Part shown: piece by piece, positions 35,297 through 48,500 of the stretch
How positions within the stretch are numbered: position 1 is the first letter of the stretch
Layout of the letters: the number at the start of each line of letters is the position of its first letter
Assembly: GCA_031761405.1 (NCBI GenBank)
Contig: JASEVX010000013.1
Span: 47,748,143 to 47,812,142 of the forward strand
Length of the DNA stretch: 64,000 nucleotides
From: Serripes groenlandicus
Lineage: Eukaryota > Mollusca > Bivalvia > Cardiida > Cardiidae
Reading direction: 5' to 3'
Notes under the pieces: model-generated
Told to the model about the DNA's origin: nothing
Database searches by the model: none
What the model saw: the letters and a program-made list of their open reading frames with translations, nothing else
Translations under genes and position numbers: made by a program

Positions 35297-36230
35297 GAGA
35301 AAGTTGATGCAATGCATCAATGTCGCCGGATATCCATAGTGCAGTTATGCATAACACTAACATTATAGTAGTTGAATAAACAGTTATCAACTGAGGGGCA
35401 TATTGGAACATCAGGGGTGGGGGTCAAGTGAAAATGTATCATAACTTGCATTGTATTGTCAACGAAGTGAATGATAATTGAAGCCTTTCATTGTTTATGA
35501 TCAATCTCCATTCCAAAGTAGGTTGACCATACACACAACCAACAAACTATTGATCATAAACAGTAATGGAAATGAGAAATCTTACCAATCATTAGTCTTA
35601 GTATGTATACAGTGCTTTCATTAAGGTATAATTATAAGATTTGTGAATTCCACTTACACTTTTCAAGATGTTTGTCAGAATATTTGAATTTTATTATTTT
35701 TCAATAAAACCACAAAACTGACAATTTAGGATTTGCATGCAATAGCACGTCATTTTACCTTACCTCTATTAAAGTCAACAGTGGACACCTTTGCAGCAAT
35801 CTACTTTTAAAACAATGAGATAAGGGTTAAATCGCTGAAGACATGAATTTTCTCTTTTTCTCAAAATGATATTAGCTTGGCATCCTAATTATATCATACT
35901 TTAACAAATGTTGAAATGTAGTCCGATATTTATTAATTAGACCACCTTCGAAATATAATATCAACTAAACATTTAAATCTCATTGAAATTGTTGTATAAT
36001 TTAAACTTAATTTCGAACATAAACTGAGCCCTACAACATGTTAATTTATTTTAATTATTTCCTTCCTTTTTTATATTGAAAATAACAAACTACTCATGTT
36101 TTAAAATTATATTATGATGAGCGCCCTTGTGTCAATGATGCATAACAATATGCAGATCGGAAGCAATATGCCTTTAGGGAATTAAATGACACATTTAAAA
36201 TTGTCAAGGACGAAATAATTGTATACGAAA
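35297..36230. mobile_element. 930-bp unclassified repeat, copy A
   Basis: Colinear with 62518-63450 across its whole length and highly similar. Terminal hairpins are TTGATGC-AAT-GCATCAA (35304-35320) near the left end and TGCATA-ACAA-TATGCA (36139-36154) near the right end. It has no coding and no clear TIR or TSD. Confidence 0.8.
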
Positions 36231-36985
36231 GACCCGATTCTTTCTTATTCGCAGAGGTGTCGTTCTTGAAACTCTCTTTATAGGCAGAGAGTGTTCGTTC
36301 AAAGTAATTTTTCTATAAAAACTAGTTTTATCTCGGTTTGTTCTTTTCTTCATTTATTTCGAACCAAATAAACATTTTAAATCACCTACGATTTACTATT
36401 TGTAAGTGAGTGTAAAAAGCGGCTCTCTGCAAAGGAGATTGATCTACGCAGTTGGTATTCGCGAGTCACGCGATCAACAGTTTTAGCTTAGAAACATTTC
36501 ATATTTTAGATATACATGGATAAACATGCCTTCTTCACAAATCAAGACATCTCTTTGAACATGAAAATAACATTCAGCAAGTTAAAATTGCCATTAAAAG
36601 GAGAATATTCGAGGTCATTTTCATCTCGATATTTACACATAACAAACAATCTGCTTCAAGCAGGTGCGCGTATGTAAACAAATATTTGAAATTAGACTGT
36701 GCGACGTAAAGGTTTGTAGTTATCGCCTTTTGAGTACACGTAGTATATAGCGTAAAATAAAGTATACCAGTCTAGCTAATAGGGACTGTTTTGTCTTCGT
36801 GAATAAAACAAAAAAACATAAATGCGAGTCAAAATAAAGAAACTGAAAATACCTAAAACATCGGAATATTTATTTCATTTTAGATGTGTCATTACTTAGT
36901 GTTTTTAAACAAACACAATTGTAATATGTTCAAGACATCTAAATGTGTTTCTTTCTAATAATAATCCCCCTCCCATGTGATTTCC
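36231..36985. other. unassigned DNA
   Basis: AT-rich, non-coding, with no recognised repeat. It separates the 930-bp repeat from the second Thr/Pro-rich tract. Confidence 0.35.
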
Positions 36986-36989
36986 GAAA

Positions 36990-37173
36990 ACCTATTAAAA
37001 TAGAAGTCGCGGGATTCTGCCCAGCGACTAATCAGCCATTACCAGTTACTAATACACCTGCTACCGACCAGCCACTTCCAGCTTCTACAAACACCGGCCA
37101 GAAACGTACACCTGTTACAAGCCAGCCACTACCAGTTACTAATATTTGCATTTCAAAAGCCACCAATAATTAA
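36990..37173 (+). pseudogene. second Thr/Pro-rich tract, possibly of the broken integrase gene
   Basis: The frame contains repeated TNQPLPVTN, TDQPLPAS and TSQPLPVTN units, similar in composition to 35200-35296. It may be the displaced C-terminal linker of the KRBA2-like protein. It has no start context of its own. Confidence 0.35.
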
Positions 37174-37479
37174 ATAAAGCTGCATAATTCTGTTCTACTA
37201 TTGTTCCTGATATTATGTTGCACATGTTCACAATTATGAATGAAAATAAAATTGAATGGAACTGTCTTGACTTTTTGTATAGGGGGTATCATTCCGGAAT
37301 TTCGTGAAATAACTTAATTATATTTTCAGTAACTTCGCGAAATTCCTGAATTATTTAGGCTTTCGGAAAATTTCTAAGTGAATTGGTTATTTCATGAGTT
37401 TCCTGATTTGTTCGTGAAATTCCTAGTTACACAGTTTGACTGTAACATATAAAGCATCTATGTACAGTCAAAACCAAGG

Positions 37480-37570
37480 TGTGGAATCAGCCGTAGCTGA
37501 AGGACTAGCGTCAGGGATTTGTAAACGGGAGTCTCGGAGTCAATCCCTAATCTCGGCTTTCATTGTTTAG
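37480..37570 (+). mobile_element. tRNA-like SINE head fragment
   Basis: 'agccgtagctgaaggactagcg' and 'gagtctcggagtcaatccc' have the spacing of degenerate A- and B-box regions. Only the head is visible. Another B-box-like stretch ('gaatcgaacccgggaattt', reverse) lies at 37891-37909. Confidence 0.4.
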
Positions 37571-38610
37571 AATCCGTTGGGCAAGTCTCAATTCCTAGTC
37601 TAGTAAGGGTTTGTCTACCAAGAGATCATCAATACGTGAACCATAATCTCACCAGAGTATGCAGTCCTCGTATATCTGTTATTATAGATTTTAAGATATG
37701 TTCTGAAATGTAGCCACAATAGTTGAACGTCAATATATACTGTAATTGATGCCAGATCGGAGAAGCAATACGATCCAAAATAGCCAGGCTCGGCTAAAAT
37801 TTATTACTATAATCCTAAACCTCGATCATCATTGGACGACTTGCAAGCAGACAGAAAATGTTCATTGTATAAGAGTTATTATTACTGACTACTGCGAGCT
37901 TGAATCGAACCCGGGAATTTCTCATTACCACAATTAGTCCGATGAATTATTAGAACCTTATTCGACTGTTGTGTATATTTCCTGAATCGTGATATTAAAA
38001 GAAATATGCACAAGTCTTATATTTTTAACGTTTTGGCTGACTAAGCAAACTTTAAGGATAGCAGTTTACTCGCCAACATTTGGTTACTTCGAACACAGGT
38101 CTGTTTGACTGATCACTTTTTCGATCCGATATGAATGTACCTAGTGTATCTATGTTCTTTATTTGTTTTTAAAGCCGGTTAAGGTTTGTACACAGTTACC
38201 CGGGTGCATGTTACTTTTTTTGCCGTTGGAGTTCATTTGAAACTGAGGATCAATTTGTTGTATTTTGAAAATTAATAAACAAATGACATCTGAATGCATA
38301 AGTGGAGCCACTGCACTAATCAAGACATAGATATATGTATTCTTAAATAATCGAAAAGGGACATTATAGTAATAATAAGATTGATGTACAGAACGACACT
38401 GAAATAACGAATATACTTTCGAGGGCTATGGTCTAAATTATTAATGTATACCAGTGTTCAAAATGAAAAAAAAAATGTTCACGATATGATTATGTTTGTA
38501 AAATACTATTCATCACGTGTTTACAAAGAATACAATCAAACGATGTATATTAGTTTGCTTTTCATTTGTTTGTTAAGTAAATTACGCCGCTTTCAAATTT
38601 GTATCAGTGA
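37571..38610. other. unassigned DNA
   Basis: No domain-bearing ORF or named element is seen beyond the reverse tRNA-like stretch near 37900. Confidence 0.35.
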
Positions 38611-38614
38611 TATC

Positions 38615-38810
38615 GGCGGTTCATGGCTAGGTTGCCAGGACTACTGGTCCCTACCAAAGAATCAGTCGTAAAACGGACCCCACAATCCTGAGCCCCGTGT
38701 AGGGAAATTTATAACTACCGTTTTCCAAAATGCTTCGTACAACCCGGCCGGGGATCGAACCCGCCTCCTCCCGCCCTGAGCTTTACCATCACACGAATCA
38801 ATTAGCCATG
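38615..38810 (-). mobile_element. tRNA-derived SINE S2, minus strand
   Basis: Colinear with 20750-20955 ('ggctaggttgccaggactactggtcc', 'aatcctgagccccgtgtagg', 'taccgttttccaaaatgctt'). It has a clearer reverse B box, 'ggccggggatcgaacccgcc', and 'gctttaccatcac' as the reversed A-box side. Confidence 0.65.
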
Positions 38811-40240
38811 TGTAAATGATATATGAGCCTATCTTGCCACGTGTGCTCCCATTGACGGCAATTAATTGGATGGTTCTGAGGTGATTTTGCGTTAAACTAA
38901 CAGGGCTACATTTTTAGATTTGTGAAATATTCATCTAGGAGACAATGACAAGTATAAGGAAAGTGAATGATCTGGTAAGATAATTTGCGGATGCACTGAC
39001 TCTCCTAAGACGTCGATTTACGCAGATGTATTAAGACCCAAAAGCGCTAGAAGCGTCTTACTCAAATACAAACAATGAGACTTGATACCGGTCTATCGGT
39101 CTGTCATTCTATTGATCTATTGATATCGCAAAAAGTATTACTACAGTGAATTAAATCTAGCATTTCGATCAAACTTATACTCATGTCCTAAGTCTGACAT
39201 GGAAGGCCGATGCTCTGCTTTTCTAGAACACCTCAAGTTGGCATGGTGATTTCCTAACAAGGTCGACGTTTATAAACATTTAAAGGCTGAACATTTTTCG
39301 TACAAGGTCGGCAGTATTTTGTCCTGGCGATTACCGAACGATGTCGTATAGGAACGTTATTTGAAAATAACGGTTGTAATGAGCCCATTAGGATTTGTCT
39401 AGCATAATCACAGTATAGTTTATGTATGCACATATCCATGTTTGCCCTTCGTGGATCAAATTCAATCAATAAACCCATAACACAAAGGACCTCCGTAAGC
39501 ATACACATCGGAAAACATTGTCTCAGATCATGCTAAAATACAAAACTATAGAAGACAGTGATGCATAGAGGAGGGTCATACTATCGAACCAATGGTACCG
39601 GTTTTAAATCCAGAAATTTACGTGATCTGACTTTTCTCAACATAAATAACCGAGTACTATTAAGATTTCGATGAAGTCGACATCGAGCGTGATTAATAAC
39701 CGATAAACATATACAATAACTAATTTCAAACTTAAGACGCATCCGAAATTCCGAGTCTCTCTGTCTCATAATTATAATTAGAAAAAGATGAGATAAATAT
39801 TGACTTTCGGCAATCATCGGACAGAATGAGCGGCGAAGTCGGGGTTGGACCTTTCGACCCTTGGATTGATAGCCTTTTCGTTACCGACTTAGATGTCACT
39901 GATCGTTAACGTTTCTCTAGAAGCTATTGTTAAAATGAAATGGTTTCGAACGAAAAAGTGCCTAATATGATTTCATACCTGCAAATGCAAATATGTATCT
40001 ATCACGATCGCAAAACTCCAAATGTCATTTTGTTGTGTGACGTGACTTGTATACTGGTGTGTTATATTTAACACATGAGCAATTTGACCTTACATTACAC
40101 TACAAATGACCAGGCATACTCTCAATTGACACTTGAACAGAGATATGTTACACGACAACCCAAAATGTTCACGTGTTTTCTCCGTTTTAGGGTTAAAGGG
40201 AAGTAAATCGGACGGGCTTAAAAGGAAAGCAATAATGTCT
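38811..40240. repeat. dispersed repeat family R1, longest copy
   Basis: The modules run in the same order as at 7.3 and 19.5 kb: 'tgtattaagacccaaaagcgct' (39025), 'ggtcgacgttta' (39262), 'ggcgattaccg' (39325), 'gaagacagtgatgcat' (39552), 'catcgagcgtgattaat' (39680), a tRNA-like block 'gtcggggttggacctttcgacccttgg' (39838-39865), 'tgatttcatacc' (39967) and terminal 'aaagggaagtaaatcggacgggctta' (40195-40220). The two minus ORFs within it have no features. Confidence 0.7.
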
Positions 40241-40955
40241 ATGTGCTTTTCTGGTGACACTGTTAGTTAGTTCAAAGGTGTTGATAATGTTGAGTTATAG
40301 ACATATAAAACAAAATGCGAGTCCTGTATCTATGGCATGACGTATGGTGTGCGTGTGTGCTTCTGAACGTGCGTTAATTTCGGCTTTAAACAATCACTTT
40401 ACTGTTACCTCTATGCTTATTGTATTTTAAATTCATGAGTTACATTATCTTAATATAATCTCTTACATTACTTCAATATGTGATTATCCATTAAAATTCT
40501 TGTTGTCACTGCAACCGAATGAAGCAACGCTAAAATTCTTCCCCTTCCTAACTGGTTTACCAATTTTTTAATGATTTTGTAGAAATATGCTTTAGGTTCC
40601 CCGCTTTTAAGATACCTCCAAGCCAGGTTAATTTGTCAACAAATATGACCACCCGGATCGGGGCTGTTTTACATTATCTAAGTTCTACATAAACTATCCA
40701 AATGAAACAAACGGGACATACATGGACCATTGTATGTGACCCATACATAAAGCCATTGATCATATCAAGTTATATATACTTTTCTATATTTTCATGCAGA
40801 TCTACCTCAGAGTAACCTCATTGTTTGTGTTGGATCTGCATACTAAGCATTTAAATAATTCAAATTGAGTGTTCCTTCCGAATAATTTGAGAAGTAAATT
40901 TTACCACAGTTCTACTTTTACATGAAGGCCGGATGTGATAATATAAAACAATGCT
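40241..40955. other. unassigned DNA
   Basis: AT-rich spacer; no coding exon or repeat is recognised. Confidence 0.35.
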
Positions 40956-40959
40956 CGCA

Positions 40960-41225
40960 TGTACTATATTCGGTCTAGTTAGGTTCCCTGTGTCCTATCT
41001 TTAAAACAGTAATAGATGTAGGATATCCGGACTTTATTCGAACTAAACTGGTTCCCTGACAATGTTCAACAAACACAGTGTTAGGTTTAAATAATCCGGT
41101 CTATATTTGGACTATTCTGGTACCCTGAGTACAATATTTTAACCACAGTTGTAGAGGTACGTTATGCGGACTAGATTCGGACTAGTCTTGTTCCCTGAGT
41201 ACAATAATTAAACACAGTGGCAGGT
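40960..41225 (+). repeat. ~75-bp tandem repeat, about 3.5 units
   Basis: 'ggac.a.attcgga.tagt.tggttccctgagtacaat' type units recur near 40970, 41030, 41100 and 41172, with 'aacacagtg' at the ends. They are diverged. Confidence 0.7.
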
Positions 41226-41815
41226 AAGTAATGAAGATTAAAGTCGGAAACATTTTACTAAACTGCTCAAAAATATACGTTGGTTTAAATAATATGTATA
41301 TTCGTTAATATATTATTTACAGGTAAATAACGACTGGTGCATTATAGCTTGACTGACATAGGTAAAGTACCGATTAATTGTTACAGGTAATTTAGTAATT
41401 AGTTATCGGGGCTCAATCCTCCCTTTGTTAAACATAGTTTACATATTCAAATCAAATTGAAAATTACAGGTATACATAATACAATAAATACATATAGGGA
41501 TTTAAGCAATACAGTTACATATTACACATATATACAATACATAATAAAGAGTAGTCTAACTTAGATAATGTAACAGGTTGGTCAATGTTCGTTATGTATG
41601 TGTCTGTGCGTGTAAAGGTATATGAAATCAGGGTCAGAGGGTTCAACGTACTTTGGCACAGAAGTTTTTGTTCAGAAGAAATTAAAAGATTCACCATATT
41701 CATGATAACATTTATGAATGTTGGAGACATAAACCGACCTACAGGAACACTTAGTGTCAAGGAATCTCACAGACACCCACAGACAGACAGGAGCAATTGG
41801 CAACTAATGATGTAG
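41226..41815. other. unassigned DNA
   Basis: Two overlapping ORFs on opposite strands (81 and 76 codons) lack domain features and look like chance. No repeat is recognised. Confidence 0.35.
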
Positions 41816-41818
41816 TGA

Positions 41819-42050
41819 AATTAATCCTTTTCCACAAACAAGAACTTTGCTGCAGAAGAATTGAAAACATTTTGTCAAAAACGTGAAAATTCTTCATTAC
41901 TGAGGATTTAATTAATAAATAGAGTTGAAAACATTGCGACAAAAGGAGAAACTGTTAATCATGAGCATTTCTTTTTTTGCGTCAATATTTTGAAAAAGTC
42001 GTTTGCTGTTCAGGCATCAGAAAAGGTCTGTTTGTTGGAAAAAGTTTTGT
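41819..42050. mobile_element. TTAA MITE relative, degenerate
   Basis: Left 'ttaatccttttccacaaacaa', internal 'gcgacaaaaggagaaactgttaatcatgagcattt' and right 'gtctgtttgttggaaaaagtttt' follow the order of the 60091 copy. Confidence 0.6.
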
Positions 42051-42349
42051 ACAGATGTGTCTTCTATCTACCTGAACGGTAAACATACTATGATCTGAAC
42101 ACGAGTATTCTAAGTCACTCATAGTAACCTCCCTTGAAATGTGTTTACTTCATTATAAACCGAACGTTTATTTAGGAAAAAACACTATTTAACCAATATT
42201 CGCATATGCATACTATTTTACAAGGTTGCATGTCGAGTATTTCATTAACTGAGAAAACAAATAAAAAATGATCAGCAACTGTTGCGTGGAAGATCGAACT
42301 ACAACAGGGAAAAGTAAAATTACACAACAATGTCAACAATATCAATGTT

Positions 42350-43370
42350 TTATAGTCTGAACTAACAACAAATGTTTGTATCAGGTAAGTGGTTTAACGG
42401 ATACTTACATTGAGTCGAGTCAAACAAAACATGTCCAGTGTTTTAGATATAGGACCAGAAGTTATTGCCAAACATTAAAAGTATAGATTTCTGATCCTGA
42501 AATATCTAATGCCAGATTTACATTGAGACACAGAATAAATTTTGATATTCGACATGCCATTATCAGATACTGACCGCTGATTTCATATGTACGTAAACAA
42601 GCACAGGTTGAGTGCTGCCTATCTCGAATATATTTGTTGTAATCAGTTCTCGTCGTGTATCCGCTGAGCGGCTGAACTTCATACTTCGTTAGTTTGTGGC
42701 AGGCGACATATTAGGTTATATCGATCACTGTAATTTAAGGCAAGGGTACTAATAGAGTTTCAATTATATATTTAGATATGGCAACTATATAGTTAAAAAG
42801 CCATACTATTTACGGGTCTCATAAGTTCGTGATCATAAGCATTAAAATAATCTACATTGTCCAGTTCTTAAACAAAAATAGACATCAGAAAGTAGTTGAA
42901 CACTTCTCAAATGACTGCTTATACAGAGTAATGGGAGAACAGAACGAAACTAATAACATCAGGAACTAAGGTAGAACACGAAGTTTAGAAGTTTTACGAG
43001 ATATATATTGAACTGACAACATATGGCCGTATCGTATCAGGAAAAGGGTTTAATTGTGTCGAGTCAAACAGAAATGTTCAGTGTTTTATAGATAGGACCA
43101 GAAGTTGTCCAACATTGGTAGGGTATATTTCTGTTCCTGACATGTCAAATATCGAATCTGCATTAATCTACTGAGGGCAGTGTGGTCTTTAACATGACAT
43201 GATCAGCTACACATTAGTTTTCTCCTGCCTTTCTTTACGCCACATAGATTTCAGTGATCACTTCCCAGTAGTCTTACCATTATCCGTCTGTCCCTCATAT
43301 ACTTAAACCGTTTTTGTCAGGCGACATTTCATGTTCTATCGATCCAAAGTTGCTTATATCTTTTCAAATA
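42350..43370 (+). repeat. diverged direct duplication spaced ~640 bp
   Basis: 42360-42740 and 43010-43350 share 'gtcgagtcaaaca.aa.atgt.cagtgtttta', 'taggaccagaagtt', 'atttctg.tcctga' and 'caggcgacat.t.a...tatcgatc', in order. There is no coding content. Confidence 0.7.
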
Positions 43371-43884
43371 TATACATTAACACTACTTAACGTACATAAA
43401 CTATACAATTTCATTAAAGGATCCTCTTTTAAAATTATTGACTTTTTTCCATACCGCGGATAATAACAGTCCACACATTTCGCCAGTGTTTACATCAAGA
43501 GAGATAACTGAACATTCTTTATCGTTCCTATCTATGTAGTACATATGCAAATTTATCAAAATAAATCAGTGCATGTCAAGATTGGTCGTGCACGCGCTGT
43601 GTGACGATCATGCTCACATGTTCGAAATGTATCAATATACGTACGATGTGGGCCGTCATGGTAGTATATAGTGAAGTTAAACGACAGACGCTCGACAATT
43701 ACAGCGAATCATTGGCTTTATGTGACATTAAGGCGTAAATTCACTTGAATCAATTGAACATGTATATTTGTAAATTACCTGTCTCTTATTTGAAACATTT
43801 CGGCGGCACATGCACGCTTAAAATGTCAACTCTGCTACCGACGTGATCTTTAGACTTTTATGGACATGCTCGAAGATACCGGCC

Positions 43885-44185
43885 GAGTCCTGGTATCTCA
43901 GCCAGTAGAGACAAGGGCTGTCAATCTATAGGTTGTAAGTTCGAGCTCAAGCTAAGCCAAAGTTTTTTCCGACGTTTAACAAAATTCACTGTGACAAGAT
44001 TCATTCGTCATCAACCAATTGGCTCACAGTCTATGTGGATAAACAGTCTGATGCTTGGAAAGTCTGTTGTGTGGAGTAATGGTATGAGAAAGTCCGGAAA
44101 CACATGGGAAGGTGAACTGGCCGCCATGATATGACTGACAAATTGTTGAACACGGCGTTAATGCCTGTCAATCAATTAATCAATC
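43885..44185 (+). mobile_element. tRNA-derived SINE S1, near full length
   Basis: The head is 'cctggtatctcagccagtagag' with 'gtaagttcgagctc' as the degenerate B-box region. The body is 'ttttccgacgtttaacaaaa', 'gtgtggagtaatggtatgag' and 'gaactggccgcc', and the tail is 'tcaatcaattaatcaatc'. Confidence 0.8.
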
Positions 44186-44750
44186 GAAGGTACATATACT
44201 GTATCTACTTATTATATAATACAAGCAAATGAATTAAATAGTTACATATCCACATTTAGTATCACTATTAACCGATAACAGGTATACCGATTCCTACCGA
44301 ATACTTCTATAGACTTGCTCAAAGATACATTATATACCTATAATAAGTATAATGAGATGAATATGTAGATGTCCACGGACAGTTGCTAAGCACGATAAAA
44401 CCTACTCACTTAAACCTGTGGTTGTACCCAGCATATAGGTTGTACTTCTATTTCACAAGGGAACCAGTAATATATTTGTAAAACTTTGCGTACGTCATTT
44501 TGAACCCGTGTTAATTGACATTTTATCACGTTATATCTATATACATGTAGTTTATCTTCATGTGACTTGATTGTGATTTTTAGACGTCATGAAAAGGTAC
44601 GAGGGGCGTACACAGGACAGGAAGGGATATTTCTTCAGGTATGTCCCTTTTCTTTAACTTTTACTCTTGTTTTGCAAAATTAAGAGATGCTATTAAGCGA
44701 TATACTCTTTATATATTTGTTACAACATAACAGTTAGTATTAGAATAGTA
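44186..44750. other. unassigned DNA
   Basis: No recognised coding or repeat content before the ATC microsatellite. Confidence 0.35.
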
Positions 44751-44751
44751 T

Positions 44752-44832
44752 TACCATCATCATTAGTATCAGTATCATCATAATTATCAGCATCATTATG
44801 ATCATCATCATCATCATCATCACCATCACCAC

Positions 44833-44867
<35 letters not shown>

Positions 44868-44904
44868 CCATCATTATTATCATCATCATCACAATCATAC
44901 TTAT
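44752..44904 (+). repeat. (ATC)n microsatellite
   Basis: About 150 bp of ATC/CAT triplets with interspersed ACC, ATT and GTATC variants. The poly-Ile (plus) and poly-Asp (minus) frames are artefacts of it. Confidence 0.95.
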
Positions 44905-44929
44905 CAGACATGGTGTACAGGCTCGACTG

Positions 44930-45085
44930 AGTCTTGACTGTACGCTGATGAATAAAGACCCAAACTCGCTTTACGCGACTCTTATATATAAGCCACGTCA
45001 GGCAAAACAGTAGACCTGTTGTATGCCCCTATTGGTATAGATCAAACGGTGTATATAATGAATCAAATATAAAATGGTAATTGTT
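44930..45085. repeat. R1 internal fragment
   Basis: 'aaagacccaaactcgctttacgcgactcttatatataagccacgtcag' and 'cccctattggtatagatcaaacgg' match 19530-19920 of the long R1 copy. Confidence 0.65.
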
Positions 45086-45164
45086 ACATATTACGAGATT
45101 TTTACTGATTCTCCCGGTTCAGAATTGCTTTTAGATAGATAGTGGTCTTTTATGTACTGATCAT

Positions 45165-45558
45165 CTTTTGATTATTCTTGTTTAGATTTTACTCTCACAA
45201 TACTGTCACAAACCAATACATCATGGTATATTATGTATTGATCTCTTTTCGCCTCTCATCGTTAAGCATTTGGTTTGAACAATACTGTAGCATACCAATA
45301 AATCATGGTTTATTATGTATTGATCATCTTTCGCCTCTCTACTTGTTAACATTTGCTCTCATAATACTGACACATACCAATACATCATGGTATAATATGT
45401 ATTGATCAACGTGTGACTATCCTTGTTTAGAATTTACTCTAACAATACTGACACATAACTATAATTCATTGTATAGTATATATTGATCACCTTTTGATTA
45501 TCCTTGTTTAGAATTAACTCTAACAAAACTGACACATACCCATAAATCATGATATAAT
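45165..45558 (+). repeat. 81-bp tandem repeat, five units
   Basis: 'acaatactgacacataccaatacatcatggtat' recurs near 45198, 45279, 45360, 45441 and 45522. It directly abuts the 47-bp satellite. Confidence 0.85.
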
Positions 45559-48500
45559 ATATTGAAAGGCAGTGTAAACACCATTCTAAGTGATGTAACT
45601 ATAACACTGTTGAAAGCAGAGTAAAACACATTCTGAATATTGTTACTATTCTACTGTTGAAGACAGAGTAGACATCGTTCTGGTTGGTGTAAGTATTAAA
45701 CTGTTAAAGGCAGAGTAAATACCATCCTGAGAGGTGTACTATGTAACTATAACACTGTTGAAAGCAGAGTAGAAACCCATTTGAGCGGTGGTACTATAAC
45801 GCTGTTGAAGCCAGGGTAAAAAACATTCTGAATGGTGTGGCTATAATACTAAAGCAAAGGTAACACATTCCCGAGAGTTGTTATCATACTACTGTTAAAG
45901 GCAGAGTAAACACCATTCTGAATGGTGTGACTATATTATTGTTGAAAGCAATGGAAATACCCTTTTGAGTCCTTTAAGTATACTACTGTAGCAGAAAAAT
46001 GTTGAAAGGCGCGTACAATTCATTATGAGAGGTAATACCGTATAATAATGTTTAGAGGACATTATACTCTGTTCTGAGTGTTGCATTTATATAACTGTTC
46101 CCGGTGGTGTTGAAAGCAGAATAGATAATATTCTGAGAGATGTAACTATAATAATATTGCAATCAGAATAATAACAATTCTAAATGGTGTAACATTAAGA
46201 GTGTGGAAAGCAGGGTCAGAATATTATGAGGGGTATAGCTATAATTTTGTTCAAATCAGAATAAATACCATTCTAAATGATGTAAATATAATACTATTGC
46301 AATTATAATAAGTACCATTCTGAATGGTGTAACATTAAGAGTGTTGAAAACAGAGAACCCACTTTTATGAGAGATATTACTATAATAATGTTGAAAGAAG
46401 AGTACATTCCATTCTGAATGGTGTAACTAAAAACTGTTTAAAGTATAATAAATACCATTCTGAGTGGTGTAACTTAAATTATATGGAAAGGAGAATAACC
46501 ACCATTCTAAGTGGTGTAACATTAATACTGTTGAAGGCAGTGTACATTCCATCCTGAGTGATGTAACATTAATACTCTTGAAAGCAGTATACACACCATT
46601 CTGAGTGATGTAAGATAAATTATATTGAAAGTAGAATAACCACCATTCTAAGTGGTGTAACTATAATACTGTTGAAGGCAGAGTAAACACCATTATGAGT
46701 GGTGTAACATTAATACTGTAAAAGGCAGTGTACACACCATTCTGATTGATGTAACATTAATACTCTTGACGGCAGTGTACACACCATTCTGAGTGGTGTA
46801 ACATTAAAACTGTTGAAGGCATTGTAAACACCATTCTGAGTGTTGTAACAGTAATACTGTTAAAGACAGTGTACATACCATTCTGAGTGATGTAACATTA
46901 ATACTGTTGAAGGCAGTGTACACACCATTCTGAGCGGTGTAACAGTTATACTGTTGAAGGCAGTGTACACACCATTCTGAGCGGTATAACAGTTATACTG
47001 TTGAAGGCAATGTACACACAATTATGAGTGATGTAACATTAATACTCTTGAAGGCAGTGTACACACCATTCTGAGTGGTGTAACATTAAAACTATTGAAG
47101 GCATTGTACACACCATTCTGAGCAATGTAACAGTAATACTGTTAAAGGCAGTGTACACACCATTCTGAGTGGTGTAACATTAATACTGTTGAAGGCAGTA
47201 TACACACCATTCTGAGCGGTGTAACAGTAATACTGTTGAAGGCAGTGTACACACCATTCTGAGCGGTGTAACAGTAATACTGTTGAAGACAATGTATTTA
47301 CCATTTTGAGCGGTGTAACATTAATACTGTTGAAGGCAGTGTATACACCATTCTAAGTGGTGTAACATTAATACTGTTAAAGGCAGTGTATACACCATTA
47401 TGAGTGGTGTAAAAGTAATACTGTTGAAGACAGTGTACACACCATTATGAGCGGTGTAACATTAATACTGTTGAAGGCAGTGTATACACAATTCTGAGTG
47501 GTGTAACAGTAATACTGTTGAAGGCAGTGTACACACCATTCTAAGTGGTGTAACATTAAAACTGTTGAAGACAGTGTACACACCATTCTGAGTGATGTAA
47601 CATTAATACTGTTGAAGGCAGTGTACACACCATTCTAAGTGGTGTAACATTAAAACTGTTGAAGACAGGGTACACACCATTCTGAGTAATGTAACATTAA
47701 TACTGTTGAAGGCAGTGTACACACCATTCTGAGTGGTGTAACATTAAAACTGTTGAAGACAGTGTAGACACCATTCTGAGTGATTTAACATTAATACTGT
47801 TGAAGGCAGAGTACACAACAGTTTAATTGATGTAACTTTAACATGCAGAGTACACACCATTCTGTGCGATTAATACTGTCGAAGGCAAAGTACACACCAC
47901 TTTGAGTGGTGTAACTATACCATGCGCAGTACACACCATTACGAGTGGTGTAACTGTAATACTGTTGAAGGCAGAGTACCCACCGTTATGGGTAATGTAA
48001 CTATAACAGGAAGAGTACACACCATTATGAGTGATGTACCATTAATACTGTTGAAGGCAAATTACAAATCTTGATTAGTGATGTAACATTAATACTGTTG
48101 AATGCAGAGTACACACCATTATTAGTGCTGTAACATAAATACTATTGAATGCAGAGTACACAGCATTATGAGTGATGTAACATTAATACTGTTGAATGCA
48201 GAGTACACACCATTATTAGTGCTGTAACATAAATACTATTGAATGCAGAGTACACAACATTATTAGTGATGTAACATAAATACTATTGAATGCAGAGTAC
48301 ACACCATTATGAGTTATGAAACATTAATACTATTGAAGAGAAAGTACATACCATTATTAGTGATGTGACATTTATACTGATGAAGGCAGAGTATACAACA
48401 TTCTGAGTGATGCAACTATGACATGGAGAGTACACACCATTATGAGTTGTGTAACATTACAACCGTTGAAAGCAGAGTACATATCATTCTGAGTGGTGTC

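Noticed and set aside
44720..45013. poly-Asp and poly-Ile ORFs
   Set aside because: They cover the (ATC)n microsatellite.
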